A stretch of 64,000 nucleotides of DNA from Acidimicrobiaceae bacterium (GTDB lineage Bacteria > Actinomycetota > Acidimicrobiia > Acidimicrobiales > Bog-793). The stretch lies in NCBI GenBank assembly GCA_025464005.1, contig JAODBO010000144.1:124001-188000 (forward strand), given 5' to 3'. The notes beneath the pieces are model-generated. The model did not search any database. It saw nothing but the letters and a program-made list of their open reading frames with translations, and had not been told where the DNA came from. Shown one piece after another: positions 35,124-43,718 of this stretch. Each line of letters opens with the position of its first letter. Position 1 is the stretch's first letter. A program made the position numbers and the translations under genes.

Positions 35124-35999
35124 TCATCCTTCGCCGAGTCTCGGCAGCTGCCACAGATCGCCCCACTGCCGATCGAAGGTTCGAGGGACGAATGCGATGA
35201 GACCCGATCCGGGATAGGGGGTGAACTCGCCAAACCAGACTTCGTTGCCGGTGTAATACAGGTCGACTCGCATGAAATCGAAGCCGCGCCCAAGATCGCT
35301 CGCTGCGCGCAGCATCTTTTCTAGGCCGGGAGGGCGCATCAGATCGGCTTCAGCGGGAAAGGCCTTCGTCGCGACCGCCAGCCTCGTCCATTCCACGTCG
35401 TAGTACGTCGAATGATGATTCTCGAACCGGCGCGTGTCGATCTGGATGAAGCGAGGTACTCCCTCGAATACGAAGAACTTGTAGTCCGTCGGCCCAAGGT
35501 GATCTCCCACGAGCTCCTCGACGAGGAACATCGGGCGCGCCATCTCATAGGCCCATTCGCAAAGATGATTGTAGGTCGACGGAGACAACCATCCTCTGGT
35601 GAGCTCGATGAGCCGGGTCACCTGTTCCTCGCTCACAGGGCCTGACATCGGAAGGACGAGGCCACTGGCGTTGTTCGGTTTCAACACCCAGCGTTCCGGC
35701 AAGTCGACATCTAGCAGCTCTTTCAGGTCCACGCCATACCAGTGTGTGCGCGGCACTCGGGCATGCGCGCAGGACGCCGCGGCGGCCTTCATCGCCAGCT
35801 TGTCGCACGTCCAGGAGATGCATCGTCGACGATCGTTGAGTATCCGCCAGTTGACCTTTTCGGTCAGCGTTCTAGGGTGCTTGAGCTTCGGAATGCGCCG
35901 ATGGGCACGTAGATACTCGAAGTCCCTGCGAAGCCTCTCGGGAAGGGCGTTCGCCATCGAATTCAGCCGATCCCTTGCTGGCCTGTTGAAATGAGTCAC
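35124..35999 (-). CDS. TupA-like ATP-grasp protein 1
   Basis: 291 aa. NWRILNDRR, CDKLAMKAAAASC, WVLKPNNASGLVL, TDYKFFVFEGVPRFIQIDTRRFENH and FDFMRVDLYYTGNEVWFGEFTPYPGSG match the TupA-like ATP-grasp family (PF14305), named for teichuronopeptide synthesis. ATP-grasp enzymes ligate carboxylates to amines, so attachment of an amino acid to the uronic-acid polymer is plausible. It is paralogous to the adjacent 36003 gene. Confidence 0.85.
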   Translation of the reverse strand: MTHFNRPARDRLNSMANALPERLRRDFEYLRAHRRIPKLKHPRTLTEKVNWRILNDRRRCISWTCDKLAMKAAAASCAHARVPRTHWYGVDLKELLDVDLPERWVLKPNNASGLVLPMSGPVSEEQVTRLIELTRGWLSPSTYNHLCEWAYEMARPMFLVEELVGDHLGPTDYKFFVFEGVPRFIQIDTRRFENHHSTYYDVEWTRLAVATKAFPAEADLMRPPGLEKMLRAASDLGRGFDFMRVDLYYTGNEVWFGEFTPYPGSGLIAFVPRTFDRQWGDLWQLPRLGEG

Positions 36000-36002
36000 G
36001 CG

Positions 36003-36968
36003 CTAGGAGAAGTCCGGCAGTCGCCAAAGCGCCCCCCAGGAGCGGTCGAAGGAAGCTGGCTGAATCTTCATGAGACCAGACGCGGGGTATGGGGTGAGCT
36101 CGCCGAACCAGACCTCGCCGAGCACGTCGTAAAGGTCGACGCGCATGAAGTCGAAATCTCGTCCGAGATATCTGGCAGCATCCATCATTTGATCGAGGTG
36201 AGCTGGCTCAGGCAGCTTCTCAGCAGTGGGAAAGCGGGAGTGCACCGGCAACACGTCCCAGAGGGTCGAATAGAAGGACATCTTGTGGTCGACGAAGCGC
36301 TCGGTATCGACCTGGATGAACAGTGGCTCGCCATCGAAGACGTAGAACTTGTAGTCGATGGGCGCCACGTCCACGCCGATGAACTCCTCGACCAGTAGCA
36401 CGCGTTGAGCAGCGAGATAGACCCATTCGCACAAGTGGTCGTACGTGGCGGGATCGAGCCAGCCGATTGTCGACCCCCGCAGTCGCTTGACGTCCTCGGG
36501 CGTCACCTGGCCCTTGCCCTGGATGACCCGTCCGCTCGCGTTGTTCGGCTTGAGGATCCAGGAGTCGGGAAGCGTCAAAGATGTCAGTTCGTTGATGTCT
36601 GTTCCGGCCCAGCAGGTGGTCGGCACGCTGACAAGTGCGCAGCCCTTGGCGAACTGTTTCATGGCCAGCTTGTCACCCGTCCAGGAGAGTTCAGGTCGGC
36701 GATCTTTCAAAATGCGCCAATTGATCTTCTCGTTGAAGGTCTTCGGATTCCGTAGGCTCGGAATCCGCTTGTGCGACTGGAAGTACTTGATGTCTCTGCG
36801 TAATCTCTCTGGCAAAGCAGTGAACACGCGCGTTCTCCATGCGGCCTTCGGCCTGCGCTTCACGTCGGTCGCGACCCGAGCACGGCGAATTCCGCCGGGC
36901 GCGTCGACATCTCGCGCGGCGAGGCCGCCGACCTGTTCGTCATGCCGCTGGCTACTCTCATCAACCAT
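36003..36968 (-). CDS. TupA-like ATP-grasp protein 2
   Basis: 321 aa, tandem paralogue of the previous gene with the same order of motifs: INWRILKDRRPELSWTGDKLAMKQF, WILKPNNASGRVI, IDYKFYVFDGEPLFIQVD, FDFMRVDLYDVLGEVWFGELTPYPASG. An extra N-terminal 40 residues are poorly structured. It lies two nt after the GH26-like gene at 36971-38062, so the order (glycosidase 2, TupA 2, TupA 1) suggests one transcript. Confidence 0.85.
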   Translation of the reverse strand: MVDESSQRHDEQVGGLAARDVDAPGGIRRARVATDVKRRPKAAWRTRVFTALPERLRRDIKYFQSHKRIPSLRNPKTFNEKINWRILKDRRPELSWTGDKLAMKQFAKGCALVSVPTTCWAGTDINELTSLTLPDSWILKPNNASGRVIQGKGQVTPEDVKRLRGSTIGWLDPATYDHLCEWVYLAAQRVLLVEEFIGVDVAPIDYKFYVFDGEPLFIQVDTERFVDHKMSFYSTLWDVLPVHSRFPTAEKLPEPAHLDQMMDAARYLGRDFDFMRVDLYDVLGEVWFGELTPYPASGLMKIQPASFDRSWGALWRLPDFS

Positions 36969-36970
36969 CG

Positions 36971-38062
36971 CTAGAACGTTCGCTGGTACGTCGCGATGCG
37001 GGAGTGGGGCCCAAATAGCGCGATGTACGCAGCGAGCGAGTTGGGCGCTTGCAGAGCGTTCAGTTGGAAGATGTGGTTATCGCCAACGTCATACCAGCAT
37101 TGGTATGCGACATCGTGGCTGAGCACGAAACGCCCCATCGCGTCGACGTATCGAGAGTCGTCGCCGTGAGTATCCAGTGTGGCCCACTCCGGAATGCTCA
37201 GCGGCTTTCGGTGCTGGCGCGCGAACTTGTAGATCTGGGTCAGGCCGAGCGGCTCGGTGACGAGCACCGTCCAGCGTGTCGGTGAACTGACCGGGGGAAG
37301 CGGGATCGGCGCCTCGTCGTACGCGTCGACGCCGACGATATCCACGTACGCGTTGCCTGGATAGTAGCCGGTCAGAGGCAGGTTCTCGTAGCCGGCGTTG
37401 ACGTTCCAATCAAATAGGAAATGCGCCCCGGGCACGCCTCGCATCGTCCGAACGATCCGAGCGAAGTACCGGGCCCACTGACGCCGTTGAACTGGCGTTG
37501 TACCGATCCAGTCGTTCTCCCAAGGCCCGTTCATCTCAGGACCCAATCGGATCACCGAATAGCCGAACCCGGCACGGATGAGATTCTCGGAAAGTTGCCG
37601 AGCATACTTGTCATAGGCCCCGGCGGCGCCGCGGGCCCGCCAGTTGGCCGTGGCTGCGATGGGGTCAGGAACGAGATTCTCCGTGAGGATGACCGTCCGG
37701 CGCGTTGGCTCGGCAGCGAGCCACCCAACATAACCGTACTGTGGATCGACCAGCCAGGGCCTCGTCCAGTCGGCCCAGGTCGCATTTGTGGTGCTGAATG
37801 TTTCGACACACTGATAGGTATTTCCGGTCGCACTTTCGGCCTCTTTCACTGCGCTTCCGAGTGCTGCATAGATACAGGTCGTCTTGGAATTGCCGGCCTG
37901 AACTAAGCGGATGGGCCGAGACATAAGATCATTCGCTCGGACCGCCGGGGGCCGATCCAAATCCGCGGAGGCTGTGCCTTGTATGGCGAGCGTCCCAGCG
38001 AGCAACAAGGCGCAGGCCGGGGACCACCGTCCCCACGTCCACACGCGCCGCCGCCGCCTCAC
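36971..38062 (-). CDS. Secreted GH26-like glycosidase, paralogue 2
   Basis: 363 aa with an Arg-rich signal peptide (VWTWGRWSPACALLLAGTLAIQ). It shares AGNSKTTC, ETFSTTNATWADW, VIRLGPEMNGPWEND (Glu176, acid/base), HFLFDWNVNAGYENLPL and PLSIPEWA (Glu292, nucleophile) with the other two copies. GTG start without a clear ribosome site. Encoded with the two TupA-like genes. Closest in gene order to paralogue 1. Confidence 0.8.
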   Translation of the reverse strand: MRRRRRVWTWGRWSPACALLLAGTLAIQGTASADLDRPPAVRANDLMSRPIRLVQAGNSKTTCIYAALGSAVKEAESATGNTYQCVETFSTTNATWADWTRPWLVDPQYGYVGWLAAEPTRRTVILTENLVPDPIAATANWRARGAAGAYDKYARQLSENLIRAGFGYSVIRLGPEMNGPWENDWIGTTPVQRRQWARYFARIVRTMRGVPGAHFLFDWNVNAGYENLPLTGYYPGNAYVDIVGVDAYDEAPIPLPPVSSPTRWTVLVTEPLGLTQIYKFARQHRKPLSIPEWATLDTHGDDSRYVDAMGRFVLSHDVAYQCWYDVGDNHIFQLNALQAPNSLAAYIALFGPHSRIATYQRTF

Positions 38063-38234
38063 GATGCAGCCGCGGACTTCAACCCTGCGAACGGGGAGGT
38101 CGTGCCGATGTCGCTCGACAGGGCAGACGTGATTACCACGCCCTCATACTACCGCTCAGGCGCGCTGTCGGGGATGGACTGCAAGGCTGGGAGGGGAGCC
38201 GCTCTACAGGCGAGGTCTGCCGCGGTGCGTACCC

Positions 38235-38240
38235 TATGCT
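38235..38240 (+). promoter_or_regulatory. Putative -10 box, leaderless PIG-L gene
   Basis: TATGCT, then 6 nt, then ATG at 38247, with no Shine-Dalgarno. Confidence 0.35.
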
Positions 38241-38246
38241 TTAGAC

Positions 38247-38948
38247 ATGGCCCGCGCGTTCGGCATAATCTCTCCGCATCTCGATGATGCGTCGCTGAGC
38301 TGCTCGCAGTTCATAGCCGCATATCCGGGCTCGCAGATCACCACGGTGTTCGCCGGCGGCCCTCGCTATGTGAGCCCGCTCACGGAATGGGATCGCGCCT
38401 CCAAGTGCTTCCGGGACGGTGACGATGTAATCGGCATCCGCCGGAAGGAGGATGCCCGCTCGGCCGTCCTTCTCGGGGCGACAACGCATCATCTGGAGTT
38501 CTGGGATCGGCAGTACCGGAGCCCTCAGTATCGCTACCGGGGCGTGGGAGAGGAAGAGCTCGCGGGATCCATCGCCGAAGAGCTGGAACGTCATGCGCGA
38601 ACCCTTGCGGTCGACGCATGGGTTGTGCCGCTCGGCCTCGGTCATATCGATCATCGCCTGACAGCGGAAGCGTGCTTGGCTTTCGCCGGGGCGCGAGACG
38701 GCGAGTTCTTCGTTTACGAGGAACTTCCCTATCGTCAGGAGAGTGCTGACGACGTCGCGCGCGCCAGGCTTAAGCTCGAGGAACGCGGCTTCCGGCTCAC
38801 TAAGGACGAGAGCTTGCAATTCGTAGGCGGTTCGACAATGAAAAAGGCAGCGATCCGGTGCCACGTGTCGCAGCGTCGTGCGCTAAGGGGGCGCGTCCGG
38901 ACCGCCGTGCGTGGACCGGAGCACATCTGGCGACTTGAGCGCCGTTAG
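38247..38948 (+). CDS. PIG-L/LmbE-family deacetylase
   Basis: 233 aa. SPHLDDASLSC near the start gives the zinc and base residues (His11, Asp13, Asp14), and GLGHIDHRLT supplies the second zinc His. Family members hydrolyse N-acetyl groups of GlcNAc-containing substrates. In this island it may deacetylate an amino sugar precursor or polymer. TATGCT six nt before the ATG suggests a leaderless mRNA. Convergent with the glycosyltransferase at 38960. Confidence 0.85.
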   Translation: MARAFGIISPHLDDASLSCSQFIAAYPGSQITTVFAGGPRYVSPLTEWDRASKCFRDGDDVIGIRRKEDARSAVLLGATTHHLEFWDRQYRSPQYRYRGVGEEELAGSIAEELERHARTLAVDAWVVPLGLGHIDHRLTAEACLAFAGARDGEFFVYEELPYRQESADDVARARLKLEERGFRLTKDESLQFVGGSTMKKAAIRCHVSQRRALRGRVRTAVRGPEHIWRLERR

Positions 38949-38959
38949 CCGCGCGAGTA

Positions 38960-40042
38960 TCACCTATTGCGGCTGTAGGCGTTCACCCGAGTGATTATCG
39001 GGTATACAAGGCGACGGCCCAGGCCGCGGGCCGGAACCATTATGAAGAGACGAAACAACGATGGACGTAGCGGGTGGCGCCGGTACCAAACGGAGCGTCG
39101 CGGCGTGATGCCTCGAATCTCGAGGCGGGGCAGGATTCGCGAGAGCCCGTGAGCTCGCGCGTCGCGGTAGCGCAAAACCCAGTAACCGACCGAGTCGAGT
39201 CCCGTGACCCACATCGGCGTGAGGCAGAGCCATCCCCAGGGGATGCACACATCCTCGAGCCAGGTCTTGGCCGTTGAGTCCTTGATCTGCTTGACCTGAT
39301 CCGGGGTAAGGGGCTCGAGCAGATACGAATGTCGCGTCGTCACCTCACGTCCCTGTCGGATTCCCCGCCGGATCACGGCCGGCCAGGGTATCGGCGCATC
39401 CGTTGGCCAAGGATGGCACAGCACTTCGAGGCCATCATCGAGGTAACGCCTGGCATGTGCCTGCTCGTTCTCGTCGAACGACAACCCAAGCGCCTGCCAA
39501 CGCCCCAAGTGGTAGAGCCCGGTGTCCGTCAAGCCATACGTGCGTAACTTCGCCACGCCGCTGGTTGTGGACTCAACCAGCTCGTCGGTGAGCATCTTGT
39601 CCTTCGACATGAGGAGCGTCTGAATGTTCACGCAGCGAGGATGGGATTCGAATAGCTCAACCGCTCGCGCAACGACGTCATCGTCCCACCAGAGCATTTG
39701 AAAGTCACCTTGGAGGAGATGGACGAACGAGTAACCACGCGACGTCGCATGTTCGAAAGCATGTTGATAGGCGGTATATAGGCTTCCGACCTTGGCGTTG
39801 CGCTGCACGTCGTTGGCCGTGCGAAGCAGTACCGCGACCTGGTCATCCTCCGCCGCTATTTCAGCGAGCGACGAGCGGAGCTCCACATCTGGGCTTGCGT
39901 TGTCGACGATGAACAGATGGTCGTCGGGAGCGGTCGCGCGGATCGACCGCACCGCATTCAAGAAGTAGGTCGGCAGTCCGTGACCGACCAGCACGTGGAG
40001 CACGCGCCTGGCTGAATGCCCTTCGGCATCGGCTGTTCCCAT
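38960..40042 (-). CDS. Glycosyltransferase (GT-A/GT2-like)
   Basis: 360 aa. RVLHVLVGHGLPTYFLNAVRSI, FIVDNASPD and LLQGDFQMLWWDDDV give the nucleotide-sugar fold; the C-terminal half is longer than in simple GT2 and is basic at its end (VPARGLGRRLVYPIITR), suggesting membrane contact. ATG at 40042 has AGGAGGAG directly upstream; an upstream start at 40096 lacks one. Acceptor and donor unknown. Confidence 0.8.
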   Translation of the reverse strand: MGTADAEGHSARRVLHVLVGHGLPTYFLNAVRSIRATAPDDHLFIVDNASPDVELRSSLAEIAAEDDQVAVLLRTANDVQRNAKVGSLYTAYQHAFEHATSRGYSFVHLLQGDFQMLWWDDDVVARAVELFESHPRCVNIQTLLMSKDKMLTDELVESTTSGVAKLRTYGLTDTGLYHLGRWQALGLSFDENEQAHARRYLDDGLEVLCHPWPTDAPIPWPAVIRRGIRQGREVTTRHSYLLEPLTPDQVKQIKDSTAKTWLEDVCIPWGWLCLTPMWVTGLDSVGYWVLRYRDARAHGLSRILPRLEIRGITPRRSVWYRRHPLRPSLFRLFIMVPARGLGRRLVYPIITRVNAYSRNR

Positions 40043-40295
40043 GGTCTCCTCCTGGCGGCCCACTGGTCCGCGCCGCTGCGTTCGGCGCAGATTCAAGCTA
40101 GCGGTCGCGAACGTCGAGGAGGGAAGCGCCCGAAGCGGGTCCCGAACGCCACGAAATTCGCCGCCACTGCGTCGTTGATGTCGCAGTCGAAGTAATGTGC
40201 TGCCGGCGAGAGTGATATCGAGAGCGCCGGCGGGCGAACAACTCCGACGATACGGCGCCTAATGCGCTCGAGGTTGCAAGGCGCACGGCACCACG

Positions 40296-41981
40296 ATGAC
40301 CTGGACGAGCACGACGAGAACCAAGATCTCGAAGTCGAAGAAGAAGCTCGTCACCGCCACGACGGAGGCGACTGCGAGCGGCGACCCACGGAGCACCGGG
40401 CACCCTGACGTATCGATGATGGTCGACGGATCTCAACCCGATTCCAGGCTCCCCGACGGACAGGGAATACCTCGACCCTCGAGTCATCCGGTCGCGACAA
40501 TCCTCAACGGTCTGAGCTGGAACACGTTGGGGCAGATCACGATCGTGCTCGTCAATCTCGCACTTACGCCGTTCCTTCTCATCCGACTGGGCGTGGACCG
40601 CTATGGCGTGTTTGCGGTGCTTGCGTCGTTCCGCGGCCTGCTCTCCAACCTCGATGGGGGACTTGGCCCTACGGCGACGCGCTATTTCGCCGTCTACGCG
40701 GGAGCCGGCGATCGAAAGTCCACGTCCTCGTTGCTGTTCACAATTTCGTGCATGCTCGCAGTCGTCACAGGAGCTGTCGCTGGCCTTGTCGCACTCTTCG
40801 CTCCAGATATCACCGTCTTCCTCCATGCGTCGGTGAGCCTGCGGGGCAGCGCAGCGAACCTCCTGCGCGCGTTCATGCCGCTGCTGTTCGTGACGAGCTT
40901 GCAGGGTTTGGTCGCCCGGATCATCAGCGCCCATCACCGGTGGGCCTATCTCAATTGCACCGAGGCCCTAGCCGGAATCGTCTACGCCGGTCTCGCGGTC
41001 CTTTTCGTCGAGCAGGGCAGGGGCCTCACTGGCCTCCTCTGGGCGAGTATCGGGCAGCTGGCGGTCCTGTTGATCACCTCTGTAGCCGGAGCGCGACGGT
41101 ACGTCGCGGCGCAGGAGTTTCGGCTCATGCCATTCGAAGAGATCCGGGAGATCATCCGATATGCGAGTCGAGTCCAGGTCGCCGAGGTGGCGAGCTCGTT
41201 CAACATCGAGATTGACGCGCTCCTCGTTGGATTGATCTTTCCGGTGCGTTACGTTGCCTTCTACAGCATCGGGTCGAACTTCGCGACGCAGCTGCTCAAT
41301 CTGCCGCTCAACGCGGTCAGTCCGATCGCGGTCACGCTTTCGCGAACGTTCGGACGTGTGGGGCTGGACGGCACGCTCGATGAGTTCACCTCCCTGCAGC
41401 GCCTGTGGGTCCGAGCTGTCGCGGGATTCCCGCTCATAGGCGCCGCTAGCGCTTACTTCGCCATCGCGAGATGGCTCGGTCCGCAGGAGCGGCTCGCAGG
41501 CGTGATCGCTGCGGTCTTGCTCCTCGGCCAGACGATGAGCCTGATGAGCCAGGTGATGGGGTGCCTCGCCAAGTCGGTGAACAAGCCCGGTCTGGAGTCC
41601 CGTTACCTTGGCCTGGGCATGCTCATCAACATCGCCTTTACGATCCCCCTGGCATTGACGGTCGGTGTCGTCGGGGTCCCGGCCGGCACGGCCCTTGGGC
41701 AGGTCGCGAGCACGCTTTACTTCTTACATATCGCCCGCCGGAGGATCACTCCCGACATCCGAAGCTTTCTCGCCGATGTTCCGAGGCTCCCGCTTGTCCT
41801 TGGGCTGGTCGTGACGGTGTCGCTCGAGCTGGCGGCCTATCGCGTAGCTCCGATCGGTGCGGCCGGGTTGGCGCTTTGCGCCGTGCCCGCGCTCATCGGT
41901 CTGATGGTCTACGCGGTCACCACCTACGGCGTCCGGCAGTTGGCGTCGCAGACCGCCGCTTGGATGACGCACACCGGATAG
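40296..41981 (+). CDS. Polysaccharide flippase (Wzx/MATE-like)
   Basis: Up to 561 aa with about 12-14 hydrophobic segments from residue 70 on, starting NGLSWNTLGQITIVLVNLALTPFLLIRLGVDRYGVFAVLASF, as in the polysaccharide transporter family. It would flip lipid-linked repeat units. The N-terminal 40 residues (from ATG at 40296) contain a Lys/Thr-rich stretch (KISKSKKKLVTATTEAT) resembling the small protein at 61644-61841; ATGs at 40416 and 40419 are alternatives that would omit it. Confidence 0.88.
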   Translation: MTWTSTTRTKISKSKKKLVTATTEATASGDPRSTGHPDVSMMVDGSQPDSRLPDGQGIPRPSSHPVATILNGLSWNTLGQITIVLVNLALTPFLLIRLGVDRYGVFAVLASFRGLLSNLDGGLGPTATRYFAVYAGAGDRKSTSSLLFTISCMLAVVTGAVAGLVALFAPDITVFLHASVSLRGSAANLLRAFMPLLFVTSLQGLVARIISAHHRWAYLNCTEALAGIVYAGLAVLFVEQGRGLTGLLWASIGQLAVLLITSVAGARRYVAAQEFRLMPFEEIREIIRYASRVQVAEVASSFNIEIDALLVGLIFPVRYVAFYSIGSNFATQLLNLPLNAVSPIAVTLSRTFGRVGLDGTLDEFTSLQRLWVRAVAGFPLIGAASAYFAIARWLGPQERLAGVIAAVLLLGQTMSLMSQVMGCLAKSVNKPGLESRYLGLGMLINIAFTIPLALTVGVVGVPAGTALGQVASTLYFLHIARRRITPDIRSFLADVPRLPLVLGLVVTVSLELAAYRVAPIGAAGLALCAVPALIGLMVYAVTTYGVRQLASQTAAWMTHTG

Positions 41982-42138
41982 GCAGCGGGAACTGCGGGGA
42001 GCCCAACCGCACCCCCCGGCGGAAAGACGAAGGCTCGAGCTCCGACGATTCGCGCGTTTCCGTATGGCGTGCGATGGGATCGCGTGTGGCACTTGTGGTA
42101 GCGGACGTCATTTATCGCTGGCTCTGTCACATACATCC

Positions 42139-42156
42139 ATGACCCATATACGCCAT
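42139..42156 (+). promoter_or_regulatory. Shared upstream motif, copy 1
   Basis: ATGACCCATATACGCCAT, about 210 nt before the GH26-like gene. Nearly the same sequence occurs on the minus strand at 53882-53864 before a glycosyltransferase operon. Confidence 0.4.
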
Positions 42157-42262
42157 TTCAATGCGGCAGGAATGGGCGTTGACGACTAGTGGCTCAGCTG
42201 GACTAACGCGCTGACCTGGTCGTTTAGTGTCTTCGCGGCGTAATGACACCACACACTATGGC

Positions 42263-42278
42263 AATATTAAGGAATATT
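42263..42278. promoter_or_regulatory. Operator-like inverted repeat
   Basis: AATATT twice, spaced one helical turn (42263-42268, 42273-42278), within GCAATATTAAGGAATATTAC, which is nearly palindromic. It is about 90 nt upstream of the ATG at 42368. Confidence 0.4.
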
Positions 42279-42367
42279 ACGACACACAGTGGGCTCTCAA
42301 ACATCGCGGTCGCTGGTACGTTAGCCACGCAACGTGGTGCAACGACCACAGGATCGAGGTGTCTCAG

Positions 42368-43672
42368 ATGCGTTCAAAGACTGCTACCAATCGAGTACGA
42401 AAGTTTCCCCGACTACGGCTGGCTGCTGCCGCGGCCACCGTGGGCGGTGTGACACTTGCGTCAGTGACTCTTGCCGGCGGCGGCAGTGCCCTGGCGGAGC
42501 AACGTGGCCACTCGAGCCCCATCACAACGATGTGGCGTGAGGTCTCAACGCTCAAGGGCCACGTCCAGCGCGCCGCTCACTACAATTATGTCGCGCGGGC
42601 AGGAGCCGTGGGTAGCGGAGCGCGCAAAGTAAAGGGGTCGGGAACAACCACCACGACGACACCGACCACAACGCCGCCGCCGACGACCACAACGCCGGCG
42701 GCGACGACCACAACGCCGGCGGCGACGACTGCGACAACTAGTCGATCTGGTCCGGTCACTGCGGGCGACTCCAAGACGAACTGCATCTTCACTGGTGCCT
42801 CGGGATGGGCGGCAGGCCTCGCGAGTGCGCAAAGCGCGACGGGCATGACGTTCAACTGCATCGAGACCTTCATCGATGCCAACTCGACTTGGTCGGATTG
42901 GACTAACCCGTGGATCGCGAACCCGAGCTGGGGCTTCACCTCCTGGCTAGAGGCGAACCCGAATCGCTCGATCGTGATCTCCATGAATCTGATCCCCGAC
43001 GCGGTGGCCAACGCTAGCAACCCCCTCACCTGGGAGACAGCGTGTCAGCAGGGCCAGTACAACACGTACGCCACCCAGCTCGCCACAAACCTGGTTGCCG
43101 CCCACATGGGCAGCGCGGTCATCCGTCTCGGTAAGGAGATGAACGGCCCGTGGGAGAACGACTTCATGGGCACGACGACGACTGAGCAGCAAGCCTGGGC
43201 AGGGTGCTTCGCGCGAGAGGTCACCGCGATGCGAGCGGTATCTGGTGCGCACTTCCTCTTCGACTGGAACGTCAACGCCTGTGTCGAGAACTTCCCGTTG
43301 TCCAACTGGTACCCAGGCAATGCGTACGTAGACATCATCGGGATCGACACCTACGACGCCTTCTGCAACGGGACGACCCCGACCTCGTCGGCGGCGACAA
43401 CGCAAAGCCTGTTCGCTGAGCCGCTTGGGCTGAATGCGGTCCAGGCCTTCGCGACCCAGCAGGGCAAGCCGATGAGCATCCCCGAGTGGGGGACCCAGAC
43501 CGGCGGCGGTGGACTCGGCGACGACCCGTACTACGTCTCTGGTGTCGGGCAGTATGTTGCGGCGAACAACGTGTCGTTCCAGGCCTGGTTCGACAACAAC
43601 GGCTCCAGCATCAACCCGTTGACCTCGGGATATCCGTTCGGGCTCGGAGCGTACGTCCACACCTTCGGATGA
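42368..43672 (+). CDS. Secreted GH26-like glycosidase, paralogue 3, with Thr/Pro linker
   Basis: 434 aa. Signal peptide in the first 45 residues, then a Thr/Pro/Ala linker (about 92-125) encoded by 21-bp tandem repeats, then the catalytic domain with VIRLGKEMNGPWEND (Glu257) and PMSIPEWG (Glu373). AGDSKTNC, HFLFDWNVNA and YPGNAYVDIIGIDTYD match paralogues 1 and 2. ATG at 42368 follows GAGG. The linker suggests separation from a wall or polymer anchor. A perfect hairpin terminator follows. Confidence 0.82.
   Translation: MRSKTATNRVRKFPRLRLAAAAATVGGVTLASVTLAGGGSALAEQRGHSSPITTMWREVSTLKGHVQRAAHYNYVARAGAVGSGARKVKGSGTTTTTTPTTTPPPTTTTPAATTTTPAATTATTSRSGPVTAGDSKTNCIFTGASGWAAGLASAQSATGMTFNCIETFIDANSTWSDWTNPWIANPSWGFTSWLEANPNRSIVISMNLIPDAVANASNPLTWETACQQGQYNTYATQLATNLVAAHMGSAVIRLGKEMNGPWENDFMGTTTTEQQAWAGCFAREVTAMRAVSGAHFLFDWNVNACVENFPLSNWYPGNAYVDIIGIDTYDAFCNGTTPTSSAATTQSLFAEPLGLNAVQAFATQQGKPMSIPEWGTQTGGGGLGDDPYYVSGVGQYVAANNVSFQAWFDNNGSSINPLTSGYPFGLGAYVHTFG
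42663..42725 (+). repeat. 21-bp tandem repeat encoding the Thr/Pro linker
   Basis: CGACCACAACGCC begins at 42663, 42684 and 42705, so three copies of a 21-bp unit encode TTTTP-type repeats. Copy number may vary between strains. Confidence 0.7.
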
Positions 43673-43677
43673 GAAGC

Positions 43678-43718
43678 CTCCGAGGCCCGGCTAGCTACTC
43701 GCTAGCCGGGCCTCGGAG
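43678..43718. terminator. Perfect 18-bp hairpin, bidirectional terminator
   Basis: CTCCGAGGCCCGGCTAGC (43678-43695), loop TACTC, and its exact complement at 43701-43718. It separates the GH26-like gene (plus) from the end of the minus-strand glycosyltransferase operon. No T-run, but stem stability suits termination in high-GC actinobacteria. Confidence 0.75.

Larger units (their letters stand above)
41982..42367. other. AT-rich regulatory region upstream of GH26-like paralogue 3
   Basis: 386 nt without a gene, more AT-rich than the surroundings. It contains the conserved motif at 42139-42156 and an AATATT inverted pair at 42263-42278. Confidence 0.5.
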
